The notes beneath the pieces were generated by a model. The model was not told the DNA's origin, did no database searches, and worked only from the letters and a program-made list of their open reading frames with translations. Shown in pieces: positions 15,912-25,622 of a stretch of DNA of 39,652 nucleotides (position 1 is its first letter; each line of letters starts with the position of its first letter). Position numbers and translations under genes: made by a program. Source of the DNA: Muribaculaceae bacterium (GTDB lineage Bacteria > Bacteroidota > Bacteroidia > Bacteroidales > Muribaculaceae); contig JAMPBB010000008.1 of assembly GCA_023666885.1 (NCBI GenBank), forward strand, positions 1 to 39,652. Reading direction: 5' to 3'.

Positions 15912-18674
15912 ATGCGAATCAAACTGTTTATGCTATTGCTGCTGACAGTGTGTCTGCCGTCCTTGGCCCAGAATACAGGGCTTACGGGCACGGTGGTCAA
16001 CGCCTCCACCGGCTCACCGGTACCGGGGGCCATTGTCATGCTCAGTGAGCAGGGACTGTCAGTCACCACAGGCTCTGCAGGTGAATTTAGACTTGATGGA
16101 GCCAAACCGGGAAGCGATGAGCTTACGGTGATGGCTTACGGCTATGATGACTACATAGCCAAAGTGGACATTGCCGCCGGCGCCCTCACACAGCTCGGCA
16201 CCATCAAACTAAAGCCGGAAAGCACCTCAGGCAACGGAGGTATATTCTTCGAAAGCCGTCAGGAGGCCATTTTCGATCAGGCAGCCTTGGAGGATGAGGA
16301 AGGCAACTCCCAGTCAGTAGGTGTGCTCACCGGCGCAGGCGACAACATCTATTACAATGCCGCCAGCTACAACTTCAGCCTGATGCGTTTCCGCACACGT
16401 GGCTACGACTCGTACTTCAACACCACGTACATCAACGGCATTCCGTTCAACGACCTGGCCCGCGGCCGCTTCAACTACTCCACACTCGGCGGTATGAACC
16501 GCGCATTCCGTAACCGCACCAACACCATAGGCCTTGGCGCAGCCAACTACGGATTCGGCGGCATAGGCGGCAGCTCCAATATAAGCACCATCACCTCGGG
16601 CTATGCCCCGGGCTTCAACGGTAGCGTGGCCTACACCAATGCCAACTATATGTTCCGTGCCATGGCCCTGTACTCCACCGGCATAAACGACCGCGGTTGG
16701 GGCCTTACAGTAGGTGCCATAGGACGTTATGCCAACGAAGGCATCATCCCCGGCACATTCTACAATTCAGGAGGCTACTTCCTGTCACTTGAAAAGGAGA
16801 TAAGCCGTAAGCACTCCATTACCTTCACCGCCTTCGGAGCGCCCACGCAGCGCGCCACAAATTCAGCCACATATCTCGAGGCTTACGATCTGGCCGGCTC
16901 AAACCTCTACAACCCCAACTGGGGCTATCAGGACGGCAAGAAGCGCAGCTCCAAGATAGTGGAGACATTTGACCCCACATTCATAGTGAACTGGATATGG
17001 AAACCCAAGAACGGCACTCAGCTCAACACCGGTGCAGCCGCCCGTTGGGTCAACTACAGCACATCGGCCCTCAACTGGTACAACGCACGTGACCCGCGTC
17101 CTGACTACTATCGCTACCTGCCTTCATACTTCGCTGACAATCAGGAAGCATATGACCTGTACACTGACCTGTGGCACACAGAGTCATTCCGTCAGCTCAA
17201 CTGGGATGCCATGTATCAGGCCAACTATCTGAATAATCTCAACAATGCTCAGTATCCGAACGACACTCCTACCGGCTCAACATACATTCTTGAGAACCGC
17301 CATTCGGATCAGTTCAACTTCATATTCAGCTCCGTGCTCAACCACAAGCTCAACCGCTACATGAACCTCCAGGCCGGTGTGAGCGCCAACGTGACACGCG
17401 CCCACTACTACAAGACCATACGTGACCTGTTAGGCGGCGAATTCTGGCTTGACATAGACCAGTACAGCGAGCGTGACTATCCTGACAACCCCGATATGCT
17501 CCAGAACAACCTTAACGACCCCAACCGCAGAGTTAAGGACGGCGACATATTCGGCTACAACTACTTCATAAACGCCGTACAGGCCACTGCATGGCTCCAG
17601 AACACCATAACCCTCCCGCACTGGGATATAAACTACGGTATGGAGCTGAGCTACACACAGTTCTTCCGCGACGGCAAGATGCGCAACGGACGCGCTCCCA
17701 ACAATTCGTTTGGCAAAGGCGAGAATCACCGCTTTGACAACGGGTCGCTGAAAGCAGGAGCCACATACAAGATCAATGGCCGTAACGCCATAACAGCCCA
17801 TGCCGAATACTCCACAAAGGCTCCCCTGTTCGAATACGCTTACATATCGCCCCGTATCAAGGACACAGCCATTGACGGACTCAGCAACACCCGGATCCTG
17901 TCGGCCGATCTGGGCTACAACTGGAACTATCGCCGCTTCCGTGGCACCGTAACCGGTTTCTACACTCAGATGTCGGGCCTTACCGAGCGTACCTCGTACT
18001 ACGATGACCAGTACTCCACCTTCATGAACTATGTTATGAAAGGTGTGCGTCAGGTGTACAAGGGCATAGAGTTAGGCATGGAATTCAAGATAACCCCCAG
18101 CCTCACAGCATCGGCTGCCGGCACCATAGCATCGTACCGCTACAAGAACAACCCCGTAGGCGTACGCAGCTACGAAAACGGCATGATGCCTGACACCGCC
18201 ACCACCGTATACATCAAGAACTACCACATAGGCGGCACTCCGCAGACTGCCGTCAACGTAGGCCTTGACTGGGCGGCTCCCGGCATGTGGTTCTTCAACG
18301 TTAACGCTTCATGGATGGGCAACAGCTACGTGAACCTCTCGCCCATACGCCACGAGGCTCTCACCGACCTCTGGACTGTGTACCCGAACCCCGAACAGCT
18401 GGCTCAGGCCGTAGCGGAGATAACCGGCGAGGAAAGACTCAACAATGCTTTCGTGCTCAACGCTTCCATAGGCAAGCTCATATATCTGAACCGCTCCATG
18501 TCACTTAACCTCAACGTGAACGTGGACAATATTCTAAACAAAAAGAATATCATGACCTACGGATACCAACAGGGACGCTTTGACTACACTGACTTCAACC
18601 GCCTCAAATATCCTAACAGATACTTCTTTGCCCAGGGCATAAAGGTATTTGTCAATGTAGGACTGCGCTTCTAA
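15912..18674 (+). CDS. TonB-dependent outer-membrane receptor with N-terminal carboxypeptidase-regulatory-like domain
   Basis: A 920-residue protein from ATG 15912; an in-frame TTG at 15828 would only add non-signal sequence. A signal peptide (MRIKLFMLLLLTVCLPSLAQ) is followed by a CarboxypepD_reg-like beta domain (about 22-105: GTVVNASTGSPVPGAIVML, then AGEFRLDGAKPG). A plug region follows (about 130-240, with MRFRTRGYDSYFNTTYINGI and NYGFGGIGGSSNIS), and a long aromatic-rich barrel that ends in ...FVNVGLRF with the C-terminal Phe typical of BamA substrates. It imports a ligand across the outer membrane using TonB energy. No SusD-like gene follows; instead two DUF5689 lipoproteins begin 29 bases downstream, so they are the likely surface partners. 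The ligand is not known. Confidence 0.9.
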   Translation: MRIKLFMLLLLTVCLPSLAQNTGLTGTVVNASTGSPVPGAIVMLSEQGLSVTTGSAGEFRLDGAKPGSDELTVMAYGYDDYIAKVDIAAGALTQLGTIKLKPESTSGNGGIFFESRQEAIFDQAALEDEEGNSQSVGVLTGAGDNIYYNAASYNFSLMRFRTRGYDSYFNTTYINGIPFNDLARGRFNYSTLGGMNRAFRNRTNTIGLGAANYGFGGIGGSSNISTITSGYAPGFNGSVAYTNANYMFRAMALYSTGINDRGWGLTVGAIGRYANEGIIPGTFYNSGGYFLSLEKEISRKHSITFTAFGAPTQRATNSATYLEAYDLAGSNLYNPNWGYQDGKKRSSKIVETFDPTFIVNWIWKPKNGTQLNTGAAARWVNYSTSALNWYNARDPRPDYYRYLPSYFADNQEAYDLYTDLWHTESFRQLNWDAMYQANYLNNLNNAQYPNDTPTGSTYILENRHSDQFNFIFSSVLNHKLNRYMNLQAGVSANVTRAHYYKTIRDLLGGEFWLDIDQYSERDYPDNPDMLQNNLNDPNRRVKDGDIFGYNYFINAVQATAWLQNTITLPHWDINYGMELSYTQFFRDGKMRNGRAPNNSFGKGENHRFDNGSLKAGATYKINGRNAITAHAEYSTKAPLFEYAYISPRIKDTAIDGLSNTRILSADLGYNWNYRRFRGTVTGFYTQMSGLTERTSYYDDQYSTFMNYVMKGVRQVYKGIELGMEFKITPSLTASAAGTIASYRYKNNPVGVRSYENGMMPDTATTVYIKNYHIGGTPQTAVNVGLDWAAPGMWFFNVNASWMGNSYVNLSPIRHEALTDLWTVYPNPEQLAQAVAEITGEERLNNAFVLNASIGKLIYLNRSMSLNLNVNVDNILNKKNIMTYGYQQGRFDYTDFNRLKYPNRYFFAQGIKVFVNVGLRF

Positions 18675-18703
18675 GTCATGACACAAACCAACGTAAACAA
18701 AGT

Positions 18704-20440
18704 ATGACAATGAAACATATGAAATCACTGCTGGCGGCCGCCCTGCTCGCTGTAAGCGGCTCAATCCTCACCGGGTGTGACGAGGAACTGGCCCAGCCCC
18801 CATTAAACATACCTACATCGGACTGGAAGGCCAACACCACCATCCAGGAGCTGAAGACCCAATACTGGCAGGACGCCACCAACTACTGCACGGAAGTGAC
18901 CGCCGCTGCCAACGGCGAGCGCGTGATACTCGGCGGACGTGTAATAGCCAATGACTCTACCGGCAATATATACCAGAACATAGTGCTCCAGGACGCCACA
19001 GGCGCACTGTCTATATCGGTAGCCATTTCGGATTCATATAAGAAATTCAAGATAGGCGAGGAAATGTTCATAGACGTGACCGGACTGTACGCAGGCAAGT
19101 ATGCCGGACTGTTCCAGGTAGGCAAGGAAGATGCCTACAACGGCACTCCGCAGACAGGACGTATGGATGAAAGCATATTCCTGGAGCATGTGGAGCTGAA
19201 CGGACTTCCCAAGCCTTCGGAAGTGACCGAAACCACCATGACCATAGGCGAGATCAACGGTCTTACCGGCACAGAGAATCTTATAAAGTATCAGAGCCAG
19301 CTCGTACGCATCAACAATGTATCGTTCATAGGCGGAGGCACTGAAACATGGGCCGTACAAGGCTCAAGCGGCACTAACCGCTATCTGATAGACGCTCAGG
19401 GCAACCGTCTGCTGGTGCGCAACTCCGGTATGAGCGACTTCAATCAGCAGATACTTCCCACGGGCCACGGCAACGTGGTAGGCATACTGAGCTACTACAA
19501 CGGCGCATGGCAGTTCCTGTTCCGCAGCGCTGAGGACTGCACGGACTTCCAGGGTGAAAGCTACGCACCGAAGATAGAGGGCGACGGCACTCCCGAAGTT
19601 CCCTACACCGTAGGCTCCGTACTGGCCGGCACAAGCGGCACAGGAGTATGGGTGACCGGCTACATAGTAGGATGGGTGGAAGGTCAGGTGCTTTCATCAG
19701 GTGCCCACTTCACCACTCCGGCCACCGTATCATCCAACCTGCTGCTTGCAGCATCGCCCGATGAAACCAATGTGGCCAACTGCATACCCGTACAGCTCAC
19801 CAACGGCACTACGGCACGTACTGACCTCAACCTTCAGGACAATCCCGCCAACCTCCACCGTCAGGTGACACTCAAGGGCTCACTTGAAGCTTACTTCGGT
19901 GCGAGCGGTATCAAGTCAGTGACCAAATATGCCTGGGGCGACAAGGGCGATGAGTCAGATACGCCTGACACCCCTGACACACCCACCGGCGACGCCACCT
20001 TCACGCTGGCCACTACCATAACATCCGGCCACCAGTACGTGATGGTGGTAGACGGTCAGATAGGCGAGCCCATAGCCTCTAATCTGAGCTACGGCCGCCT
20101 TACCATGAAGGCCATAACCATATCAAACGGCAGCCTCACCACCTCGGTGGCCAACGCCATAACCATCACAGCCGTTGACGGCGGCTATACGATGGTGGAC
20201 TCCTACGGACGCTACCTGTCAATGGACGACTCCCACCTTACCAGCTTCCAGCTCTACACCGAGCAGCAGCCCGGAAGCGTGTGGACAATAACCCCCTCTG
20301 ACGGAGCCATGCAGATAGTGAACAATGTGAACACCACCTGCTGGGTAGTGCGGTCAGGCACATATACCAATATAGCTCCGAGCGATGTGGCACAGTATCC
20401 TACCTATAATCTGCCCGTTCTTTACGAAAAAGCTAACTGA
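18704..20440 (+). CDS. DUF5689/DUF6359-like modular surface lipoprotein 1
   Basis: A 578-residue lipoprotein. The signal peptide ends in lipobox ILTGC (Cys25) followed by DEE, an acidic start consistent with surface export; ATG 18710 or 18719 are alternative starts. Residues ~44-283 resemble DUF5689, with two OB-like beta units (ERVILGGRVIANDSTGNIYQ then NIVLQDATGALSISV, and YQSQLVRINNVSF...ILSYYNGAWQFLFRSAEDC). Residues ~296-411 resemble DUF6359 (VWVTGYIVGWVEG, FTTPATVSSNLLLAASPDE, LNLQDNPANLHRQVTLKGSL). A short DTPDTPDTPTGD linker leads to a C-terminal beta domain (431-578). It lies directly after the receptor and is paralogous to the next gene. OB-type folds often bind nucleic acid or sugar; a role in ligand capture for the receptor is inference. 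Confidence 0.8.
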   Translation: MTMKHMKSLLAAALLAVSGSILTGCDEELAQPPLNIPTSDWKANTTIQELKTQYWQDATNYCTEVTAAANGERVILGGRVIANDSTGNIYQNIVLQDATGALSISVAISDSYKKFKIGEEMFIDVTGLYAGKYAGLFQVGKEDAYNGTPQTGRMDESIFLEHVELNGLPKPSEVTETTMTIGEINGLTGTENLIKYQSQLVRINNVSFIGGGTETWAVQGSSGTNRYLIDAQGNRLLVRNSGMSDFNQQILPTGHGNVVGILSYYNGAWQFLFRSAEDCTDFQGESYAPKIEGDGTPEVPYTVGSVLAGTSGTGVWVTGYIVGWVEGQVLSSGAHFTTPATVSSNLLLAASPDETNVANCIPVQLTNGTTARTDLNLQDNPANLHRQVTLKGSLEAYFGASGIKSVTKYAWGDKGDESDTPDTPDTPTGDATFTLATTITSGHQYVMVVDGQIGEPIASNLSYGRLTMKAITISNGSLTTSVANAITITAVDGGYTMVDSYGRYLSMDDSHLTSFQLYTEQQPGSVWTITPSDGAMQIVNNVNTTCWVVRSGTYTNIAPSDVAQYPTYNLPVLYEKAN

Positions 20441-20454
20441 CACACATTACTACG

Positions 20455-23211
20455 ATGAATAAACTTACCAAATATGCGGGACTCTTCCTTACAGGTGTGC
20501 TGGCGTGCATGTCGGTAGCCTCCTGTCAGGATGACTTTGATGCCCCGGGTCTGGACGAGCCTAAGGCCACACTCCAGCCAAACACTACCATAGCCCAGCT
20601 GAAGGCCGAGTATTGGAATGATGACAACAACTATATTGACACCGTAGGTCTGGCCGCATCCGGACAGCATGTCATAGTGTCAGGACGCGTTATCAGCTCC
20701 GATGCATCGGGCAACATATACAAGAGCCTTGTGATACAGGACGCCACCGGTGCCTTGGCCATGAGCATCAATGCCAACTCACTCTACACCACCTACCGCG
20801 TAGGCCAGGAAGTGGTAGTGGACGTAACAAATATGTACATAGGCAAGTACAGCACCCTGCAGCAGCTCGGATTTCCCGACTACTCAGCCAGCTATGGCTG
20901 GCAGGCCACGTTCATGCCCCTTGAGTTCTTCAAGGAACACACACAGCTCAACGGCCTTCCACAGCCTGAGAAGGTGGATACCCTGACGCTGTCCATAGCC
21001 GAGCTCTCGAACGATGCCGCTACCCTGCAGCGCTTCCAGAGCCAGCTCGTGCGCTTCAACAATGTACACTTCAAGGAAGGCGGCGAGGTGAGCTTCTGTA
21101 CCGCCCACAAGGAGAACACTAACCGTACGCTCCTTGACGCCAACGGCAATGAGCTGATAGTACGCACCAGCGGCTATGCCAACTTCTGGAGCCTCAAGCT
21201 TCCGGCTGAAAGCGGCGACGTAGTGGGTATACTTTCATCATACCTGTCAAGCGGATCCGTTGTATGGCAACTTGTGCTCCGTTCGCCCGATGATCTGCTC
21301 AACTTCGGCAATCCCACGCTGCCCAAGGGCACGGAAACCAATCCTTATGACATTCTTGACGCCGTATCATACCACTCCTCTAACCGTACCGTAAGCGGGT
21401 GGTACACCGGCTACATAGTAGGTGCAGCCAAGGCCGGTGTGGAGAACATTACCTCGGCATCAGACATTCAGTGGTCAGCCGATGAGGAAGGCGGATTCTT
21501 CCTGTCGGACAACACTCTGGTAATAGGCCAGACTGCCGAAGCACACTCGCTCGATGACTGCGTGGTGGCAACCCTGCCTGACGGAAGTGCTCTGCAGAAG
21601 TACGGCAACCTCACTGACTATCCGGAACTGAAAGGCCGCCAGATATGGATCAACGGTTCATCAGCTACCGTATACGGTACTGCCGGACTTGAGACCACGG
21701 GCCGTGCCGATGCATTCCGCATAATGGACGTAACCATACCGGACGATGGCGACAACTCCGGCTCCATCCCCTCGGGCGACGGCAGCGAGGCATCGCCTTA
21801 CAATCCTACTCAGGTGGTATCCTTCGGCACTGACGCCAACCAGGCTGACAAGTGGGTGAAGGGCTATATAGTAGGCTGGGTGGACAGCAATATGCAGAAC
21901 TATGGTGATGCCAATAACTGTATGTTTACCACTCCCGCCACTGTGGCCACCAATGTACTGCTGGCTACCACTCCTGATGAAAAGGACTGGGAGAAGTGCT
22001 GCGTAGTGAACCTGCCCACAGGCGAGATACGCTCGGCCATAAATCTGCTTGACAATCCTTCGAACCTCGGCAGAGCCGTGAGCGTGTACGGTACCATACG
22101 CAAGTACTTCAACATGCCCGGTGTACGTGACCTCACCAAGTACAGCCTTGACGGAAATCAGGGTGGCGGTGACAATCCCGTGAATCCCGGCGAGGCCGTG
22201 ACCTCACTTGATGAGAGCTTCGCTTCCGGCTCATGCCCCTCAGGCTGGACCGTGAAGAATGTGGCCGGCAACAAGGACTGGTTCTTCAGCAACTACGGCG
22301 GACGTACATTTGCCGCATGCTCCGCCTACAACGGCACAGCCACCGGCGGACAGTTCGAGTCATGGCTCATAACTCCGGCCATAGACATGAGCGGAGTGAA
22401 GGACAAGAACCTATCGTTCGAATCGATGGTAGGATACTCCGGCAACGGCGCTCTTGAGGTGTTTGCCATGACATCAGCCGATCCCTCAACAGCCACACTG
22501 ACTCAGCTCAGCGCCAACATACCGGCTCCCACCGGTTCGTGGGGCGACTGGGTGGCATCGGGCAACGTGTCGCTGTCACAGCTCTCAGGCACCATATACA
22601 TAGGCTTCCGCTACAAGGGTGCTCAGGCATCAGGATACACCACATACCGTGTGACCAACGTCAAGCTCGGACAGGGCGGTGGCGGCAACACTCCTGACAA
22701 TCCTGACACTCCTACCGGAGGAAACACCGCTGACCTTGACGCACTGAAGACAAGCTCATCGTACACCAATGATGTAACCACTCCCAATGGATGGCACATA
22801 AAGAACTGCGCCATACAGAGCGGTTCGGACGGCGATGACCTGAATCCGGCATTCAAATTCATTGGTGGCTCCTCCGTGAGAGCAGTATGCCTGAACGGCA
22901 AGAAGGGTTCAGAGGGCATCATAACCTCACCCACTCTCACCGGCGGCTGCAAGACACTGAGCTTCTCATACGGATTTGCATTCACTGAGAGCAAGTGCCA
23001 GTTTACCGTCAACGTAAAGCAGGGCGGCAACGTGGTAAAAACACAGACCGTGACCCTCGACTCCATAACCCAGAAGCAAGCTTACAGCTTCACTATGGAC
23101 GTGAACGTGACCGGCGACTTCACCATAGAGATAGTGAACGATGCCTACTCTGCAACAGATGCCAAGAACACTGACCGTGTTTCTATCTGGAACATATCGT
23201 GGACTAACTGA
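20455..23211 (+). CDS. DUF5689/DUF6359-like modular surface lipoprotein 2 with choice-of-anchor J-type domain
   Basis: A 918-residue lipoprotein. Lipobox SVASC (Cys24) is followed by QDDFD, again an acidic surface-export context. The N-terminal ~43-285 (QHVIVSGRVISSDASGNIYK, LVIQDATGALAMSI) is paralogous to the same part of the preceding protein. Two DUF6359-like modules follow: one divergent (about 290-430, GWYTGYIVGAAKAG) and one close to that of protein 1 (about 445-570, KGYIVGWVDS, FTTPATVATNVLLATTPDE, INLLDNPSNLGRAVSVYGTI). Then comes a choice-of-anchor J-like jelly roll (about 580-745: LDESFASGSCPSGWTVKN, FESWLITPAIDMSG), a Gly/Pro linker, and a final beta domain (about 770-918). It starts 14 bases after gene 1, so the three genes form one operon that ends at the terminator 23247-23272. 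Confidence 0.82.
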   Translation: MNKLTKYAGLFLTGVLACMSVASCQDDFDAPGLDEPKATLQPNTTIAQLKAEYWNDDNNYIDTVGLAASGQHVIVSGRVISSDASGNIYKSLVIQDATGALAMSINANSLYTTYRVGQEVVVDVTNMYIGKYSTLQQLGFPDYSASYGWQATFMPLEFFKEHTQLNGLPQPEKVDTLTLSIAELSNDAATLQRFQSQLVRFNNVHFKEGGEVSFCTAHKENTNRTLLDANGNELIVRTSGYANFWSLKLPAESGDVVGILSSYLSSGSVVWQLVLRSPDDLLNFGNPTLPKGTETNPYDILDAVSYHSSNRTVSGWYTGYIVGAAKAGVENITSASDIQWSADEEGGFFLSDNTLVIGQTAEAHSLDDCVVATLPDGSALQKYGNLTDYPELKGRQIWINGSSATVYGTAGLETTGRADAFRIMDVTIPDDGDNSGSIPSGDGSEASPYNPTQVVSFGTDANQADKWVKGYIVGWVDSNMQNYGDANNCMFTTPATVATNVLLATTPDEKDWEKCCVVNLPTGEIRSAINLLDNPSNLGRAVSVYGTIRKYFNMPGVRDLTKYSLDGNQGGGDNPVNPGEAVTSLDESFASGSCPSGWTVKNVAGNKDWFFSNYGGRTFAACSAYNGTATGGQFESWLITPAIDMSGVKDKNLSFESMVGYSGNGALEVFAMTSADPSTATLTQLSANIPAPTGSWGDWVASGNVSLSQLSGTIYIGFRYKGAQASGYTTYRVTNVKLGQGGGGNTPDNPDTPTGGNTADLDALKTSSSYTNDVTTPNGWHIKNCAIQSGSDGDDLNPAFKFIGGSSVRAVCLNGKKGSEGIITSPTLTGGCKTLSFSYGFAFTESKCQFTVNVKQGGNVVKTQTVTLDSITQKQAYSFTMDVNVTGDFTIEIVNDAYSATDAKNTDRVSIWNISWTN

Positions 23212-23246
23212 ATCCTTTGACATAAGGTAACATACCTCAGATACGG

Positions 23247-23272
23247 CGCCCGGCGGTAAACACCTCCGGGCG
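23247..23272 (+). terminator. Terminator of the receptor-lipoprotein operon
   Basis: CGCCCGG (23247-23253) pairs with CCGGGCG (23266-23272). GGT/ACC pairs inside the loop extend the stem to 10 bp with one mismatch. A CATTTGTTCTG tail follows. It lies 36 bases after the stop of lipoprotein 2. Confidence 0.65.
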
Positions 23273-23322
23273 TCATTTGTTCTGTGCAAAACGTGAAAAT
23301 AGGCTAAAAGCACTGGACGGCT

Positions 23323-23353
23323 TTTGACAACTCTCTATTTTTATGTAAATTTG
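23323..23353 (+). promoter_or_regulatory. Strong Bacteroidetes promoter for the 23.4-32.5 kb operon
   Basis: TTTG (23323-23326), 19-base spacer, TAAATTTG (23346-23353). Both elements and the spacing match the -33/-7 consensus, the clearest promoter in the window. Transcription should start near 23358. Confidence 0.75.
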
Positions 23354-23385
23354 CGCTGAATAGCACCCTGCCGATTACGGCAGCA

Positions 23386-25617
23386 ATGACAAACCGTAAA
23401 CTCATGACAGCCGAATACCCATATCTCAATCTGTCGCTGCGCTACGTGCACGGCTCGAAATCCACCACCGTATTCTCATATCCGTCAAAGACCAAGGCTC
23501 CGAAAGCCCCTTTTGACGCCACCGGCATAATATCCGGCTTTATCAACGTAAGTGAATTTTACGTACTCGGATGCCACGCCGGACGCCGATTCTTCTCGTT
23601 CATAAGCGTGGACGATGCTGACCATACCGGAGCCCGATTGGAGCTGACCTTGACCGTTGACAGCGACGTGCTGCTGCCCGGACGCACCGTGCTCAGCCTC
23701 ATCAATTCAGTCAAGGAGATGCTTGAGCAGGATGAGCCGTTCAACGATGACACCCTCGCCACGGCTCTCGCCTCATCAGGCTTCCCCACCGAGCCTCTGC
23801 GCAGCTCCGTACGCTTTCAGGGCAATGATGTGGAGAACCGCCCGTGCTACCGCACATACGTATCGGCCACGGAGCTTGCCACCATCATATCGTTCCCGCG
23901 CCAGACGGCCTACGCCCAGTACAGCGAGGTGGCATTGGTGCATGTGACATCGGCTCCGGTAGCTGACAAGCAGCTTCCGCAGATCACCGAGCCGGTATCG
24001 CAGGCATTTACCGTGGTATGCCCTGCCGGCGTGACCCCTTCAGCTGAAAGCGTAGAGATAACGGATCATCTGGCTCTGACGTATACGCGCCCCGGATTCG
24101 AGGCCGCTACGGTAAACTTTGAAGTGGGCACCACCAACCGCTATGTACGCATAGCCGGTCCGGCCTTGCTGGTCAACGACGCCGAAAAGGCCGGAATAGT
24201 GTTCACACAGCGCATACCGTATGAAATAAAGTCGTCAAAAGGCAACACCGTTAGCGCCTACACCATACTCATCAACGGCCGCACGGCCACCCGCAACGAC
24301 GGCTCCTTCGAGATACACAGCTCCGACTTCAGCAATGACGGCAAGGTGAACATATCGGTATCGTCCACCAACTACTTCACCACCACTGCCGACTATACCT
24401 GCGAGGAGCTTCTCGAGGCCGGTACGCTCGAGCTTGTGCTTGTGCCTGAAGAGCTGCCCGTGACGCTACGCATGGACTTTGGCGACGGACGCACCATGGA
24501 GCAGGAGATCATGCTCGAGAAGAGCTCGCCCGAATACTGCCAGCTGCGTGCCGGCAACTTCCACGGCTTCCGCGCCCACAGGCTCATGGGGCATGAACCC
24601 GAAACGTACAATGTGGACATGTCCGTACACACGCAGCCTGCACCCAAATCCTACCGCACGGAAGCCGAGCCTCAGAAAGCGGCTCCCGTACAGGCAGCTG
24701 CCGTAAAGGAGCAAAAGGCCGAGGCTGACACTCCCACCCCCACTGAAACCCAAGCTCCCAAGCCTGAGCCCGCAGCTGAGAAGCCGTCAAAGGCTGAGTT
24801 AAAACAGGAGCGTCCCAAGAGTGCCGCCGAGCTGAGAGCCGAGAAGCTGCGCCGCGACATACCGCAGAAAATGGACAGCACCGACAGCCAGGCCAAGGCT
24901 GATGCAGAAAAGGAGCGCGAGGCACGGCGCAAGAAATTTGCCTACGCGGCTGACCGTCCGGAGAAGGTGGACATACTCAAGGACGACCCTGATGATGATG
25001 ACACCAAGCGGCGCTCGCTCTCACCCATGATAATAGCTGCCGTAGCCGTAGTGCTGATAACCGTGGGCATAGTATGGTACCTGTTCACTCTGCTGCCCTC
25101 TGACAGCACCCAAGAGGAGGAGGCCGCCCTGACTGAGATGACTGACTCTATGGCTCAGAGCCGCATAGCGGTGATAGATGACGTGCCCGATGAAACCGCT
25201 GCCTCTCAGGCCACACCCGCAGCACAGCCGGCAGAGCCGGAGCAGCAGCCTGCGTCCGGAGCGCTCACCGCCGATGAGAAGGCCGACATAGAGTATCTGA
25301 ACTCGCACAATGTATGGCGTCCGGCCGACATGAAATCCGATAAGTTCAAGCAGTTCCTGACCAGCCTGTCGGACGGCGACATTGACGCGCTGGCCAATTC
25401 CGACTACTTTGCCGTGGCCGATGCCGCCACTAACCGCAAGGCCGTGCTGATGATGGATCTGCTATGGAAGGCCAAAGGCACCTTCCAGGAGAACAACAAC
25501 CGCAAGGTGCTGCGCGGCACCAAGGACAAGGAATCCATTGACCTGACAAAGGTAGTGGATGACCTGGCCCGCCGTCAGGACAAGACACCGAATACCGAAC
25601 CCCGCCCCAAACGCTGA
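23386..25617 (+). CDS. Unrecognised 743-residue single-pass membrane protein
   Basis: I do not recognise this family. Residues ~1-200 look globular (SLRYVHGSKSTTVFSYP, LGCHAGRRFFSFISVDDADH). Residues ~200-415 are beta-rich and repeat-like (AYTILINGRTATRNDGSFEI resembles a carboxypeptidase-regulatory or Ig-like sandwich). Residues ~415-545 are low complexity, rich in Pro/Ala/Lys/Glu/Thr. One membrane helix lies at about 547-570 (MIIAAVAVVLITVGIVWYLF), preceded by KRR, so the positive-inside rule puts the large N-terminus in the cytoplasm and residues ~571-743 in the periplasm. The tail has an acidic spacer and a helical end domain (WRPADMKSDKFKQFLTSLSD, MMDLLWKAKGTFQENNNRKV). There is no signal peptide. 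ATG 23386 or 23404 may be the start. It heads an operon of glycan-related genes. A structural or regulatory role in envelope assembly is a guess. Confidence 0.8.
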   Translation: MTNRKLMTAEYPYLNLSLRYVHGSKSTTVFSYPSKTKAPKAPFDATGIISGFINVSEFYVLGCHAGRRFFSFISVDDADHTGARLELTLTVDSDVLLPGRTVLSLINSVKEMLEQDEPFNDDTLATALASSGFPTEPLRSSVRFQGNDVENRPCYRTYVSATELATIISFPRQTAYAQYSEVALVHVTSAPVADKQLPQITEPVSQAFTVVCPAGVTPSAESVEITDHLALTYTRPGFEAATVNFEVGTTNRYVRIAGPALLVNDAEKAGIVFTQRIPYEIKSSKGNTVSAYTILINGRTATRNDGSFEIHSSDFSNDGKVNISVSSTNYFTTTADYTCEELLEAGTLELVLVPEELPVTLRMDFGDGRTMEQEIMLEKSSPEYCQLRAGNFHGFRAHRLMGHEPETYNVDMSVHTQPAPKSYRTEAEPQKAAPVQAAAVKEQKAEADTPTPTETQAPKPEPAAEKPSKAELKQERPKSAAELRAEKLRRDIPQKMDSTDSQAKADAEKEREARRKKFAYAADRPEKVDILKDDPDDDDTKRRSLSPMIIAAVAVVLITVGIVWYLFTLLPSDSTQEEEAALTEMTDSMAQSRIAVIDDVPDETAASQATPAAQPAEPEQQPASGALTADEKADIEYLNSHNVWRPADMKSDKFKQFLTSLSDGDIDALANSDYFAVADAATNRKAVLMMDLLWKAKGTFQENNNRKVLRGTKDKESIDLTKVVDDLARRQDKTPNTEPRPKR

Positions 25618-25622
25618 CTGCC

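Noticed and set aside
15912..23211. SusC/SusD polysaccharide utilisation locus
   Set aside because: There is no SusD-like TPR lipoprotein, no carbohydrate-active enzyme and no hybrid two-component or anti-sigma regulator nearby.
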